From Victivallaceae bacterium (lineage in GTDB: Bacteria > Verrucomicrobiota > Lentisphaeria > Victivallales > Victivallaceae), in contig JAKIUY010000009.1 in assembly GCA_021647315.1 (NCBI GenBank), positions 1 through 64,000 on the forward strand: a stretch of 64,000 nt of DNA, given 5' to 3'. This document shows, piece after piece, positions 51,477 to 62,400 of this stretch. A program made the translations under genes and the position numbers. A model generated the notes under the pieces. That model ran no database searches and was not told where the DNA came from. It saw nothing but the letters and a program-made list of their open reading frames with translations. Position 1 is the stretch's first letter. Every line of letters begins with the position of its first letter.

Positions 51477-52408
51477 TTTCATCATTAGAATTGGCAAAAT
51501 TATGTAAGGTTTCACAGGGCACTGTAGATCGTGCCCTGCATAACCGCAAAGGGATTAGCAAAAAGACGCGCGAAAAAATCCTCGAAATTGCGAAAACCCA
51601 TGGTTATGCACCAAATCCCGCAGCGCGTGAACTTATCACGGGCAAAAGCAGCATTGTCGGTGCGGCGATCCCGCAGATGAACAGTATCTTTTTTATGGAT
51701 CTGTTTACGGAAATAAAAGAACATCTGCGGGCCATCGGGTATCGTTTTGTGCTGGCCCCATTTGCGGATGAAGCTGAATTGTTGGAGATTCTAGCTGATT
51801 TCTCCGCACGCCGCTATTGCGCCGCGGTGGTGGTTCCGACCCAGGACAATATGTCTATTCCAGATCAACTTGCGGCAAATATGAAGATATTATCTGTAAT
51901 TGCCCCCGTTCAGGGAAAAAACAGCCAATTTATTACGCCGGATGAAGTAGCGACCGGTAGTTTGGCCGCTGAATTTATGGCAAAACAGGGCCATCATAAT
52001 ATTATTCATTTAACTTACACCCGTAACTCCCATGCAATTCTTGCCAGAACCAAAGGTTTTACTGACAAGGCAGCAGAACTGAAGCTCCACGTCTCAGTTT
52101 TAAAGGAGCTTGATGCCGAGAAACTGCTGTCACTTATCAAACAGCATAAGGCAAGCGCTATTTTTTGTCATAACGATTGGCTGGCATTGGAGACGCTAAG
52201 AATTATTGAACGGGAAGGCATCAAAGTTCCTGATGAAATATCTATTCTCGGTGTTGATAACAGCCCTACATTTAACAGCCTGAATTCGGATATCACAACC
52301 ATTCAATATCCTCATCAATGGGTCGGCAAACAAATAGCCGCCATTATTAACGGAAAAAAAACAGCCCTAAAAACTCCAATATTGAAAGTAATAAAAAAGC
52401 GCAGTTAA
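51473..52408 (+). CDS. LacI family transcriptional regulator
   Basis: A 311-residue repressor. The N-terminal HTH starts almost at once (SSLELAKLCKVSQGTVDRALHNRKGISKKT in family register), with the hinge helix NPAARELITGKS, then a periplasmic-binding-protein-like effector domain (VGAAIPQMNSIFFMDLF, AEFMAKQGHHNIIHLT, ISILGVDNSP, the last a hallmark of the family). It overlaps the glycosidase stop by 4 bp and should control the operon from the palindrome at 48870. It is somewhat short (usual 330-345) because the HTH begins at residue 3. Confidence 0.9.
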   Translation: MISSLELAKLCKVSQGTVDRALHNRKGISKKTREKILEIAKTHGYAPNPAARELITGKSSIVGAAIPQMNSIFFMDLFTEIKEHLRAIGYRFVLAPFADEAELLEILADFSARRYCAAVVVPTQDNMSIPDQLAANMKILSVIAPVQGKNSQFITPDEVATGSLAAEFMAKQGHHNIIHLTYTRNSHAILARTKGFTDKAAELKLHVSVLKELDAEKLLSLIKQHKASAIFCHNDWLALETLRIIEREGIKVPDEISILGVDNSPTFNSLNSDITTIQYPHQWVGKQIAAIINGKKTALKTPILKVIKKRS

Positions 52409-52571
52409 AACAGATCAAAATCCCACCGAACAGCCGTTAGCCTGACTTTTACTCCAGAGCCGCAGGCTGCCACGTGTCGCGTTCCGCAACGTGGTCATGC
52501 GAAAAGTCTGCAATCAAAACAAGCTAAACGATTAAAAATATTAGCAGATTATTAGATATAAGATTATTTTC

Positions 52572-53077
52572 GGTTCTTCACGATAATCCGTATTGCTTAT
52601 ATCTTGGTACATCAGAACCTTAAATTTGTCCAGTAAAAATCCGGCATAAACCGTTCGCAAACTCACTATTTATTCCGTTTTTCACTGGACAAATTAAAAT
52701 TAATGTTTGACGAATTAGGAACTGCTTGCTTTCTAAAAGAGGCTTTGAGGAAAGTTTATTCAATCGCAGAGTCGGAGTACGAGGCTGAATTAGCGTTGAA
52801 CTACTGGTGTGAACTTGCAATTGAATCTGAAATTGCTTCGATGAAAACAATGGCAAAAACAATACAAAAAAATATGGAAGGCATTAAGGGATATTGGAAG
52901 CATGATAAGTTAACGAGTGCAGGGATGGAAGGTTTTAACAATAAAATTGGTTGGTTAAATAGACAAGCATATGGATATAGGGATCAGGACTACTTTAAGC
53001 TCAAAATCTTTGACTTGCCTACACTCACACTTGATAAGGTGATTTGAGGGTACAATACGGATAACCGTGATGAGCCC
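52572..53077. mobile_element. deletion derivative of an ISL3-family insertion sequence
   Basis: Inverted ends: GGTTCTTCACGATAATCCG from 52572 and, reversed, GGGCTCATCACGGTTATCCG from 53077, sharing about 16 of 18 positions over the inner part (to TATTG). Only the transposase C-terminus is left between them. A second inverted pair (AATTTGTCCAGT at 52623-52634 and ACTGGACAAATT at 52683-52694) lies near the left end. No clear target duplication is seen. The short left flank 52409-52571 holds nothing recognisable. Confidence 0.6.
52703..53047 (+). pseudogene. ISL3 transposase, C-terminal remnant
   Basis: A 114-residue remnant matching the C-terminal end of ISL3-family DDE transposases, with the family's closing motif: AGMEGFNNKIGWLNRQAYGY followed by RDQDYFKLKI. 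The zinc-binding and HTH N-terminal parts and the first catalytic aspartates are missing; the glutamate in MEGFNN is the retained third acidic residue. It is inside the inverted ends at 52572 and 53077. It cannot be active alone. Confidence 0.75.
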
Positions 53078-53134
53078 AAAAAATCATTCTGCAAAAAATG
53101 ACTTTTGTGGCGATTATGCACCTTGCTATTAGTA

Positions 53135-54028
53135 TTATCCACGGGGATGGAACTGTTTATGTACTTTAATCAGGCGTTGTTGATCGACGTGGGTATATAT
53201 CTGGGTGGTACTGATGTCGGCGTGACCTAACATCTCCTGAATCACTCTGAGGTCGGCACCATTGCCTAAAAGATGGCTGGCGAATGAATGACGCAAAGTA
53301 TGCGGATAAATATTCTTGCGAATACCTGCCAGGCGCGCGGCCTGTTTGATAATACCCCAGACCCGTTCGCGGTCAAGTTTGCGCCCATTATTTGAGATAA
53401 AAAGGGCAGCTTCGTGATCATCCTGCACCAGTCGCGGTCTGATTTCATCCAGATAACGACGCAATAACCTTAAGGCGGTCTTGCCGATTGGAATAATCCG
53501 TTCTTTATTGCCCTTCCCGATAACCCGGACAATTTTATCATCGAAGCTGACCGAATTTTTCTGCAGTCCGGTTGCTTCGGAAACCCGCAGGCCGCAGGCA
53601 TAAATTATTTCAAGAATCAGCCGGTTTCTGAAGGTCAGTGGATCTTTGCCGGTAGCAGGATAGGCTTTCAATAATTTGTCAACTTCGGCCGTAGAAAGAA
53701 AATCTGGCAACAATTTCCACAGTTTTGGCGAGTCAAGCACTTCAGTAATATCAGCCGGAATCAATCGTTCCTGGAACAGGTAACGGAAAAGTACTTTTAT
53801 CGACACCAGGCGCCGGGCCAGCGTTGCCGGTTCGTAACCTTCATCTTTGGCATGTCCCAGATAATCCATAATATCATGGCGGCTGGCGGTACTGAAATCA
53901 TTGATCGCATTGCCTTTCAGGAATGTAATAAAATCAATTAGGTCACTCCGGTAGGCCATGACACTGTTGCGGCTCAAACCTTTTTCCAACGTCAAGTACC
54001 CGGTGAAATGTTCCAATATCTGTTCCAT
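53135..54028 (-). CDS. tyrosine site-specific recombinase, XerC/XerD type
   Basis: A 297-residue recombinase likely involved in chromosome dimer resolution at dif. The N-terminal SAM-like domain (EHFTGYLTLEKGLSRNSVMA) precedes a catalytic domain with Arg in ACGLRVSEATGL, the Lys in VRVIGKGNKERIIP, HTLRHSFASHLL (His-x-x-Arg), the second His in EMLGHADISTTQ, and the nucleophile Tyr in IYTHV. All catalytic residues are present and the length is normal. Start is set at ATG 54028; a TTG nine codons earlier has an equally good AGGA, so the true N-terminus may be longer. XerC versus XerD cannot be told by eye. Confidence 0.9.
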   Translation of the reverse strand: MEQILEHFTGYLTLEKGLSRNSVMAYRSDLIDFITFLKGNAINDFSTASRHDIMDYLGHAKDEGYEPATLARRLVSIKVLFRYLFQERLIPADITEVLDSPKLWKLLPDFLSTAEVDKLLKAYPATGKDPLTFRNRLILEIIYACGLRVSEATGLQKNSVSFDDKIVRVIGKGNKERIIPIGKTALRLLRRYLDEIRPRLVQDDHEAALFISNNGRKLDRERVWGIIKQAARLAGIRKNIYPHTLRHSFASHLLGNGADLRVIQEMLGHADISTTQIYTHVDQQRLIKVHKQFHPRG

Positions 54029-54055
54029 GCCTGAATTTTTCCTGTTTTTAAACAA

Positions 54056-54439
54056 TGTTTTCCTGTATAATAAAATCTAGCACGGACAACTGTACTTGCA
54101 AATCAGCATAATTGTTTTTATATTAATTGAGGTAATTACTTCGTCCGTCACTGCATTCGGAGATAGGTGCTTGGTGCCTGACATGTATAAAACTTTCGAC
54201 ATAATATATTTGTGTTAAAAAGTAAGTCAGATGTCTGTCTGCACTTCTTAGCTTTACGCGTAGTAGGATGCTGACATTCGCCCCCTCAGGGGCTACCCAT
54301 GCTTTATGCATGGTAAAAGACGGTGCAGGAGCAGCCGCCATACTGGTTGCGTCCGAAGGATACCATTTTTTCGGGCGTAGTCCCGAGGAAAACATAGAAC
54401 CTTACAGCAGATTTTTTATTAAAATAAGGTATATTTATC
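54056..54439. other. gene-free region before the esterase gene
   Basis: The segment 54235-54400 is more GC-rich than its surroundings and contains CCCCCTCAGGGGC and CCATGC-ttta-TGCATGG palindromes. It may be a decayed insertion. No protein similarity could be recognised in any frame. The esterase start at 54440 has AAGG about 10 nt upstream. Confidence 0.3.
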
Positions 54440-56503
54440 ATGAATATCAAACTATTTTTTATCGCGATTGTAGTGGGAACAAACCTCCTGTTTTCTGGGT
54501 GTAGCTCAACGCCGGACAAGGCACAAAACAGAGAGACAATTGCCCCGGCCGAAAATATTACTCTGAATCCACTGTTTACCAATCACATGGTATTGCAGCG
54601 CAATAGACCGATTAAGATATATGGCAAGTCTGAGCCCGGGCAGTTGATAAAAGTTACATTGGGCGAGAATAGTGTGAAAACCGTTTCTAATTTAACTGGG
54701 AAATGGACGGCAGAGCTTCCGGCACTCAAGGCAGGCGGGCCTTACAGTTTAATAGTGCAGGGCAAAGAAAATATTGTTTTAAACGATATTTTAATTGGCG
54801 ATATCTGGGTTTGTTCCGGGCAGTCGAATATGGAATTTCCAGTTAAACGAGTTAGTAATGCGGTTAATGAAATTAAAGTTGCTGATTACCCAAAACTGCG
54901 GCTTTTTACTGCGGTACGTAATACCAGTCCGCAACCACTTGAACAGTTGACGAAATCCAGCGGCTGGCAGTTATGCACCCCGAATACCGTACCTAATTTT
55001 TCTGCCGCAGCCTATTTTTTCGGCCGTAAATTACATCAGAAACTGAATATTCCAATTGGTCTGCTTCATTCATCTTGGGGTGGAACGCCCGCTGAAGCGT
55101 GGACTAGCATGGAGATGTTACAGACCTTAGCCTCACTACAAATGCGCATCAATAGAATTCCCAAGGTCTCAAAAAAGAAACAGCAGCTAATAGCAGAATA
55201 CCGGCGAATTATGGCTTTACGTAAAATCGGGTTCAATGCAGTAGAAAAAATTGAAGCGAATGTGGAATATGGGAAAAAAATGGCTGATCCTAAGCTGAAT
55301 GACAGTAAATGGTTGACGATGCAGTTACCAACAATATGGGAAAAGGCAGGTTTACCCAAATATGACGGCGTTGTCTGGTTTAGAAAAAGTGTTGATATAC
55401 CTGCTGATTGGGCTGGGAAAACTTTAACCTTGAAACTGGGTGCAATTGATGAAGTGGATATTACATATTTCAACGGCATCAAAGTTGGCGGCATGGGCAG
55501 TATGAAAAATCGGATTAGTGACTACTGGCAGACGCCACGGAACTACACGGTTCCCGGGCACTTGGTCAAACCGGGTAAAAATGTGCTTACTTCGATGGTG
55601 ATAGATGTTCTGGGCGCCGGAGGTCTCTGGGGCGGAAAACATCCTGAAATGTCACTGCAACCAGCTGAATTTGAGAGTAATAAAATTGATTTAAGTGGCA
55701 GTTGGCAATATTTTGCTGAACCGGCAGTTAATATTCCACCGCAACCGCGCAATCCCAGCAGACTGCAAGGTAATCCTGGTTTTTTGTTTAATGCAATGAT
55801 TAATCCATTAGTAAAGTTCCCGATTACCGGCGCAATCTGGTATCAGGGTGAAAGTAATGCCTCCCGGGCACATCAGTATCAACGACTTTTTCCCGCGATG
55901 ATCCAGGATTGGCGAATTCGCTGGCAACAGGGAGATTTCCCGTTCTATTTTGTGCAACTCGCCAATTTTCACGCTAGAAAACCTGATCCTGGTAACAGCA
56001 CCTGGGCTGAACTGCGTGAAGCGCAACTGATAACCCTCAGGCTACCGAATACCGGTATGGCGGTGATTATTGATATCGGCGAGGCAAAAAATATTCACCC
56101 GAAAAACAAACAGGATGTCGGCAAGCGTCTAGCACTAAATGCTCTCGCTTCACACTATCAACAACCACTGGAGCCCTGTGGCCCGATATTTGCCAAAATG
56201 GTGATTAATAATGAACATGCCCTGCTGAGTTTTAGCCATACCGGTTCTGGACTTATGGCAAAAGGCAGTAATGGTAAGCTTAAAGGTTTTACCATTGCCG
56301 GCAAAGATAAAAAGTTTTTTAACGCTAATGCTGAAATCGAAAATGGTAAAGTTGTTGTCTGGAGTAATAAGGTTAAACAGCCAGTCGCAGTGCGTTATGG
56401 CTGGGCTGATAACCCTGAATGTAATCTTTATAATAAAGCGCGACTTCCCGCAACTCCATTCAGAACAGATAACTGGCCGGGAGTTACCGTTGGGAGCAGA
56501 TAA
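54440..56503 (+). CDS. sialate O-acetylesterase-like lipoprotein
   Basis: A 687-residue SGNH-fold esterase (PF03629-type) that should remove acetyl groups from sialic acid or other sugars outside the inner membrane. A lipoprotein signal (VGTNLLFSGC) is followed by the N-terminal beta domain (NPLFTNHMVLQRNRPIKIYG), the active-site block VCSGQSNMEFPV with the serine, GTPAEAWTS, the block AIWYQGESNASRAHQYQRLF and the C-terminal WAELREAQ. The His/Asp dyad is probably in IDIGEAKNIHPKNKQDVG (D-x-x-x-...IHP). An inserted beta domain at about 290-400 is typical of large members. It stands alone before a MITE-like repeat. Confidence 0.87.
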   Translation: MNIKLFFIAIVVGTNLLFSGCSSTPDKAQNRETIAPAENITLNPLFTNHMVLQRNRPIKIYGKSEPGQLIKVTLGENSVKTVSNLTGKWTAELPALKAGGPYSLIVQGKENIVLNDILIGDIWVCSGQSNMEFPVKRVSNAVNEIKVADYPKLRLFTAVRNTSPQPLEQLTKSSGWQLCTPNTVPNFSAAAYFFGRKLHQKLNIPIGLLHSSWGGTPAEAWTSMEMLQTLASLQMRINRIPKVSKKKQQLIAEYRRIMALRKIGFNAVEKIEANVEYGKKMADPKLNDSKWLTMQLPTIWEKAGLPKYDGVVWFRKSVDIPADWAGKTLTLKLGAIDEVDITYFNGIKVGGMGSMKNRISDYWQTPRNYTVPGHLVKPGKNVLTSMVIDVLGAGGLWGGKHPEMSLQPAEFESNKIDLSGSWQYFAEPAVNIPPQPRNPSRLQGNPGFLFNAMINPLVKFPITGAIWYQGESNASRAHQYQRLFPAMIQDWRIRWQQGDFPFYFVQLANFHARKPDPGNSTWAELREAQLITLRLPNTGMAVIIDIGEAKNIHPKNKQDVGKRLALNALASHYQQPLEPCGPIFAKMVINNEHALLSFSHTGSGLMAKGSNGKLKGFTIAGKDKKFFNANAEIENGKVVVWSNKVKQPVAVRYGWADNPECNLYNKARLPATPFRTDNWPGVTVGSR

Positions 56504-56597
56504 AATTTTTAGTTGGCTAGAAAAAGCACGTGGACTAGTATAAAAATAAAGCATTCTTAATCTGACATTTTTACTGTTTTCGGCTCTTCTCCAGAAA

Positions 56598-56717
56598 CTG
56601 TGGGTTAAAGCTCCGCTCTAAGATCCAATTAAACGCCCCTTTTTATGTCGCCACCTAACGGGGCTTGTCCACTTTTTTGAAGAAAATAACCGGCTCCGCC
56701 GGAACTTTAACCCACAG
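56598..56717. repeat. 120-bp element with 13-bp perfect inverted ends
   Basis: CTGTGGGTTAAAG (56598-56610) and its inverse CTTTAACCCACAG (56705-56717). Past one mismatch the pairing goes on to TCCG/CGGA. The interior includes ACCGGCTCCGCCGGAAC, related to the palindrome near 63900. It carries no gene and lies between the converging esterase and AraC genes. AATCATTCTG and TTATTCTG motifs follow (56738-56760). Confidence 0.6.
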
Positions 56718-56752
56718 ATTTGGGAAAGGAAGCAAAATCATTCTGCTGTCAA

Positions 56753-57631
56753 TTATTCTGCCGGGCAATTGTTCATCCGGTATTGTCGTGGGGATTCGCC
56801 GATAATTTGCCGGAAGCTACGGGAAAAATAGTTACTGTCTTCGAAACCGGTGGTGGTGGCGATTTCTGAAACACTTAACTCCGTATTCAGGAGCAGGATA
56901 ATTGCTTTATGAATACGGAGCTGATTGCAGTAATTGATCGGGGACTCTTTAACTGCCAGATGAAACATACGATTGAGCGAACTCTCCGACATATTAGCAA
57001 AAGAGGCCAACTCTTTTAGCGTAATTTTCTTGCGATAGTTGCGATTGATATAACCTAGTACCGCCGCCAATCCTGTGACTTGGCTGTTTTGTTCACTCTG
57101 TGGTTGATGTTCGTAACAGCGGATCAGTAAAGTTGCGAGTTGCATAAATTGTGCGGTCAACATCATTCGGTAGCCTACTGGTTTGTCAAGCAGCTCTGTT
57201 TCCATTGCATCAACCACTGCCATTACAGTTTCAATTTGAGCATCGTTAAGTCGGAGCCCGACGCGCGGCGATGAGGTCGGTTTTAACTTGCCACTCAGTG
57301 AAAAAAGCAGATGGAATGATGGAAATAGCGGCAGGTCAGACAATGGAGATTCCAGGTTCTTAAGGTCAAAAATAATATTAACTAGTTTGAGCCCCGCTGT
57401 ATCACGATATCCATGACTCATCATGCAATCAACCACAAAAACATCACCACAACTGACTTCATAATCGCCATCAGCAGTAATCTGAACCCCATGGCCTGCA
57501 TAGACAATCACCAATTCAGAAAATTCATGTGAATGCAACGGATAGTCCGGCTGGGGGGACCGCCTCAATAAATTAACCGGCAGGTCTGAGTTGCTTATAT
57601 ATTCATAATTAGTTAAAAACAGTTTTTTCAT
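56753..57631 (-). CDS. AraC family regulator, probable rhamnose regulator
   Basis: A 292-residue activator with an N-terminal cupin ligand domain (PDYPLHSHEFSELVIVYAG, GDVFVVDCMMSHGY) and C-terminal double HTH (LKELASFANMSESSLNRMFH; LSVSEIATTTGFEDSNYFSR, SFRQIIGESPRQYR). Start at 57631 is used because the cupin begins at a normal distance; the ORF extends 18 codons upstream with no family resemblance. It is divergent from rhaA with 198 bp between starts, the layout of a local activator such as RhaS. The inducer is inferred to be L-rhamnose from context only. Confidence 0.87.
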   Translation of the reverse strand: MKKLFLTNYEYISNSDLPVNLLRRSPQPDYPLHSHEFSELVIVYAGHGVQITADGDYEVSCGDVFVVDCMMSHGYRDTAGLKLVNIIFDLKNLESPLSDLPLFPSFHLLFSLSGKLKPTSSPRVGLRLNDAQIETVMAVVDAMETELLDKPVGYRMMLTAQFMQLATLLIRCYEHQPQSEQNSQVTGLAAVLGYINRNYRKKITLKELASFANMSESSLNRMFHLAVKESPINYCNQLRIHKAIILLLNTELSVSEIATTTGFEDSNYFSRSFRQIIGESPRQYRMNNCPAE

Positions 57632-57741
57632 ATAAAATCTTTGTGGCTTGGGGTCTCCGTGGTTTTCTTTTCCCTCAAAATACAATTCCCTATTAAGTTA
57701 AAAATATGCATTTTATTCTTCTGACAATATAATGCTACTTA

Positions 57742-57757
57742 TTGATTAAATAATCAA
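57742..57757. promoter_or_regulatory. candidate operator TTGATTA-aa-TAATCAA
   Basis: A perfect 7-bp inverted repeat in the araC-rhaA divergent gap, about 73 bp before the rhaA start. AraC-type activators more often bind direct repeats, so the link to the neighbouring regulator is uncertain. Confidence 0.35.
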
Positions 57758-57829
57758 GGTTTTTTCTAAAAAATTATGCTATTTTATTTATATAAATTAA
57801 ATTATACTCAAAAAAAGGAAAAACAGACT

Positions 57830-59086
57830 ATGAATACAATCGAAAAAAGTTATAAACTGGCTCGAGAGCGTTATGCGGCAATGCGGGTTGATTGTGATGT
57901 GGCAATGGATAAACTTGAACAGATCGCTATCTCTATTCATTGTTGGCAAGGTGACGATGTTGCTGGATTTGAAAATCCGGATATTGGGTTAAGTGGTGGT
58001 ATTCAGGCCACTGGTAATTATCCCGGCAAGGCGCATACCGCAGATCAACTTCGTCAGGATCTGGATAAAGCATTAAGTTTTATTCCCGGCACTCATCGGC
58101 TTAATCTTCATGCTATTTATGCAGAAACTAATGGTGCCACAGTTGAACGCGATCAGCTTGAAACTAAATATTTTCAGAATTGGATTGACTGGGCGAAGCA
58201 AAATAACATGGGGCTTGATTTTAATCCGACCATGTTTTCACATCCAAATGCGGATGACGGGTTTACTCTGAGTCATGCCGATAAAGGTATTCGTGACTAC
58301 TGGATTGCCCATTCTATCGCTTGTCGCAAAATTGCCACTGATATGGGGCAGGCATTAGGTTCGCCGTGCGTTAATAATATCTGGATTCCGGACGGCAGCA
58401 AAGATACACCGGTGGATCGTAAAAATCCGCGCTTAAGACTTCAGGATTCTCTGAATAAAATATTCGCATCTGCCAATAATCCTGAATACCTGCTCGATGC
58501 GGTCGAATGTAAGCTGTTCGGTATCGGATCCGAAAGTTATGTTGTCGGCTCGCATGAGTTTTATATGGGCTATGCGACAGCCAATAACAAATTGCTCTGC
58601 CTTGACGCGGGACATTTTCATCCGACTGAAGTTATTTCTGATAAAATTTCATCTGTTATGACTTTTGTCGATGAAATCCTGCTCCATGTCAGTCGCGGCG
58701 TACGCTGGGACAGTGACCATGTGGTGACATTATCAGATGAACTCTATGCCATTGCCCAGGAAATTGTGCGGGGTGATTTTATTGAACGGGTTCATGTCGG
58801 CCTGGACTTCTTCGATGCCAGTATCAACCGCATCGCAGCTTGGGTTATTGGAACCAGAGCCATGCAGAAAGCATTATTGGCCGCGTTGCTTGAACCGACA
58901 GCCCAGCTTAGAGGTTTTGAAGCTGAAGGAGATAACAGCAGTCGCCTCGCCATGCTTGAAGAGCTCAAAACGATGCCGTTCGGTGCCGTCTGGGACTATT
59001 TCTGTGCAAAACATGAAACCGGAGTCGGCTTTGAATGGATGGCTGGCGTCAAACAGTATGAAAAAGATGTCTTGGCATTGCGTTAG
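57830..59086 (+). CDS. rhaA: L-rhamnose isomerase
   Basis: A 418-residue enzyme converting L-rhamnose to L-rhamnulose, the first step of rhamnose catabolism. Typical stretches are [17 protein letters not shown] near the start, [40 protein letters not shown], and the metal-binding [33 protein letters not shown]. Length matches the family. ATG 57830 is preceded by AAAGGAAAAA; the frame extends 18 codons upstream but those residues ([13 protein letters not shown]) are unlike any RhaA. rhaB and rhaD are not in the window, so the rest of the pathway must be elsewhere. Confidence 0.93.
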   Translation: MNTIEKSYKLARERYAAMRVDCDVAMDKLEQIAISIHCWQGDDVAGFENPDIGLSGGIQATGNYPGKAHTADQLRQDLDKALSFIPGTHRLNLHAIYAETNGATVERDQLETKYFQNWIDWAKQNNMGLDFNPTMFSHPNADDGFTLSHADKGIRDYWIAHSIACRKIATDMGQALGSPCVNNIWIPDGSKDTPVDRKNPRLRLQDSLNKIFASANNPEYLLDAVECKLFGIGSESYVVGSHEFYMGYATANNKLLCLDAGHFHPTEVISDKISSVMTFVDEILLHVSRGVRWDSDHVVTLSDELYAIAQEIVRGDFIERVHVGLDFFDASINRIAAWVIGTRAMQKALLAALLEPTAQLRGFEAEGDNSSRLAMLEELKTMPFGAVWDYFCAKHETGVGFEWMAGVKQYEKDVLALR

Positions 59087-59167
59087 CATTGACAAATAAG
59101 CCCGGTACTTAAACAGAAAACTTTATCCAAGTGCATGGCTCTTTTCTAGCTGTAAAGTCAAGAAAAT

Positions 59168-59340
59168 CAGAAATCCTTACCCCAGTGTAAAGTTTGAGCT
59201 TAATTGAAGTGTTATCAGAGGAAACTGTTAATGACACCTTTATTCGCAGCCGGGAGGCTGCTCCCACCTTAAATGTGGAAGCGACGTCCTCGCGAATTGT
59301 TTTGGTGTCATCTCTATTTCCTACAGATCAAGATTTCTGA
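59168..59340 (+). repeat. R1 family repeat, medium copy
   Basis: 173 bp beginning CAGAAATCCTTACCCCAGTG and ending AAGATTTCTGA. The outer 9 bp (TCAGAAATC/GATTTCTGA) are perfect inverted repeats. It shares TTGAGCT, CCTTTATTCGC, GGGAGG, CTCCCACCTTAAA and CTCTATTTCCTAC with the copy at 5563-5710. It occupies half of the gap between rhaA and the histidine kinase gene; the remaining 59341-59432 is featureless. Confidence 0.65.
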
Positions 59341-59432
59341 CCTCAAAATTAAAATTTTGCGGTTGGTTTTTAAAGAAATGTTTTAGTTTACCAAGAGACC
59401 CCCTGTGGTTTACGGCAGTGGATTATTATTAA

Positions 59433-62400
59433 TCAGGATGGTCTGTTTTCCGGCAGAGCGAAGAAAAAAGTTGATCCGTGTCCCGGTTTTGACTCAAGCC
59501 ATATTCTTCCCCCCATCAAATTGACCAATTGCCGACAGATTGAAAGGCCAAGACCGGTTCCACCATATTGTTTGGTAATAGTATTGTCCGCCTGGGCGAA
59601 TTCCTCGAAGATTAATTCATGTTTTTCAGCTGGAATCCCGGTTCCGGTATCCTTGACATAGAAGAGTATTTCCGGTGCGCAAAGCTGGTAACCGAATTCA
59701 ATATAGCCGTCGGCAGTAAATTTCATAGCATTCCCAAGTAGATTGGTAAATACCTGAATAAGCCGGGATTCATCGGCAAATATTACAGTCTGCGATAAAA
59801 CAGGAGGCATGACCAGACGCAATTCAACCTTATCGCCATGTTCATGTGCTGCTCTGGCGGCAAAGATATGATAGATACTGTGTAGCACTTCATCCAGCTT
59901 AAGCGGTGCATTATTAAGTTCCAGTTGTCGATTTTCTATTTTGGACAAGTCAAGAATATCAGAAATTATTTTAAGTAACTGCTCGGAACTTTTACATATC
60001 AACTGGGTGTACTCTTCTAATTTATCATCTGACAATGTCTTATCATTTACCAGATTGGCAAAACCGCTGATGGCATTTAACGGGGTTCTGATTTCATGAG
60101 ACATGTTGGCCAGGAATGATGATTTGAGCCGGTCGCTTTCTTCAGCCCGTTCTTTAGCCCGCCGTAGCTCGTCCTCAAAGTTCTTGCGTTCAGTAATATC
60201 CTGAACAAAGCCGATCATCCGTTCAGGCTTGCCTCTTCTATCACTTTTTACAACCTTACCGATTAACTGTAGCCAGATCCATTTGCGATAGTTGCGGTTA
60301 ATACGAAATTCCACTTCATAAAGCCCCGCCCCGCCATTAAGGTGAGCTGAGAGTGCCTGTTTCACTACTGGCAGGTCTTCATGATGGATGAAATTTTTAA
60401 TAAAGCCGTATTCGTTTGAAAACTCTTCCCGAGTAACGCCGAGAATATCCAGCATTGTGTCATTGACCTGAGTCATATTGGTATTGAGGAACCAGTCCCA
60501 CATCCCAAGCCGACTGCTATTTAATGCCAGTTCCAGACGGTCTTTCCATTGAACTAACTCATTTTCAATCTTCTGCCGTTCTGTTACATCGACAAAAAAT
60601 GCGACCATGCACTTTTGTCCGTCCAGCATTATTGTTCCAGCAGTTATGTCGGCAAAAATCAACATGCCGTCTTTACGCAGCACAGGCAGAGCGGTAAAAT
60701 GTTTTGTCACTGCTGAACTGTTTCGCAGTTGGTTCGTTGCGTTACCGATAATTCCATGCAGTTCAAGCGGGTAAAAATCTTTAATGCCGAGTTTAATTAT
60801 TTCATCATGATGATAACCGAGCATTTTGCAGAATGCCGGGTTCGCGTGAACAGCCTGCATATTTTCCAGATTGGCGAAAAGAATACCGCCTTCACTATTT
60901 TCGAAAATATTTCTGTAGAGTTCTTCATTCTGGCGCCGTTCCTGTTCTGATTCCCGCAATGCGGTATTATCAACAACACACAGCAGAACTGCCGCACGGT
61001 TATTTCCGAAAGGAAATGGACTTCTGGTCAGAGAATATTCATACAACATGCCACTGGTCTCGTCCCTGATTGCCATATTTGGCATCAAGCATGGTTCATC
61101 CTGTTCAAACGTACCATGATTGTCTCGAAGCAGTTTTGCCAACCCAGGCGGTCCGTAAATTTGACGAAGATTGCTGCCGGCGATATTTTTCAAATCGATA
61201 TTGAACACCTCAGCCGCAGTTCGGTTTGCCAGCAGAATGTTGTCATTAATGTCAACTGCCATGATTACATGCGGTACTAGATCCAGAGCCTTGCGAAGCC
61301 GCTGTTCACTTTCCTGTAATTCACGGCGGAGACGGTTGCGGTGGTAAATATTAATAAAAAGCAGGATAATAACCAGTGCCTGGATGAGTAATGCTCCACT
61401 GGATAGCAAGATATATGGTCTGTATTTATCATAAAAAGAGTGTGGCTTATTGATAATTTTAGCACCGGCAGGCAAATTATCCTGAGATATTTTCCAGTAT
61501 TGCAGCTGTTTCCAGTTAAATACAAACTGCCGGTTATCACGACTGTCGATCCGAATCTGTGAGATCGGGGTTCCTGAAACAAGTTCAAGAATAATATATG
61601 CGGCTTCATTACCGATATTATAGTTTGAGTTTATCCGGCAAGAGACAAAATCATCACCGTTTGAACGCTCGCCAAAACCATAAAGCGGGACTTTTGCCGA
61701 CGCACTCAACTGCTGATAGACCTTGCGGTTGAACGGATTCTGAACCCCCTGAAAGTTTTTTGTCCATGGTCCGACTATGGCAATGCCTCTGGATGAGCAG
61801 CTCCGCATCTTTTTAATCAGCTCACGGGTCGAAATATTTTGTCCCAGCAGATAGTTTACTTTCAATTTAGGATATTCAGCTTTGACAACATTCAGAGCAT
61901 GGGCAATTGATTGTAACACGGATTGACCGGCAGGCGTACTGTCACAAATTATCCACAAATCTTCAGCCCACGGATTTTGCCGCAATGCGAGTTGGAGCAA
62001 CGGCAGGCTGTCGGTGCGTTGAATTATACCGGTTATATTATTGATCCCACGCACTTGATTGCGTGAAAAATTATTGACCCCACAGAAAACAACAGGGGTC
62101 TGATACAGAAATTTACGGTGATTTTTCAGAAAAAACTGATACGAGATATCATCGGTAACAACAGCAAAATCAAAAAACTTGCCCGGATATTTCAGTTTTA
62201 AATATTTAAGTAGCAACGCTTCCAGTTCAGGCGTCTTGCTGAAGCTGGCACTGTCCAGAAATTCTGTATAGCACACGATATTTGGCGATGCCTTGCCCAA
62301 TATATCAATAATTCCCTGAACAATCTGATTTGATGCAGGAGTTTGCGAATTAGATGAATTTAGAATCAATACCCGGTAAGTTTTTTGCGGTTCGGCAGTG

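Noticed and set aside
54268-54504. 78-residue plus-strand ORF before the esterase
   Set aside because: It overlaps the start of the esterase in another frame and has no similarity that I can see; the GC-rich stretch is noted only as a region.
59127-59150. Further R2 copy (AAGTGCATGGCTCTTTTC)
   Set aside because: Only a short, gapped match to the start of R2 and no downstream similarity.
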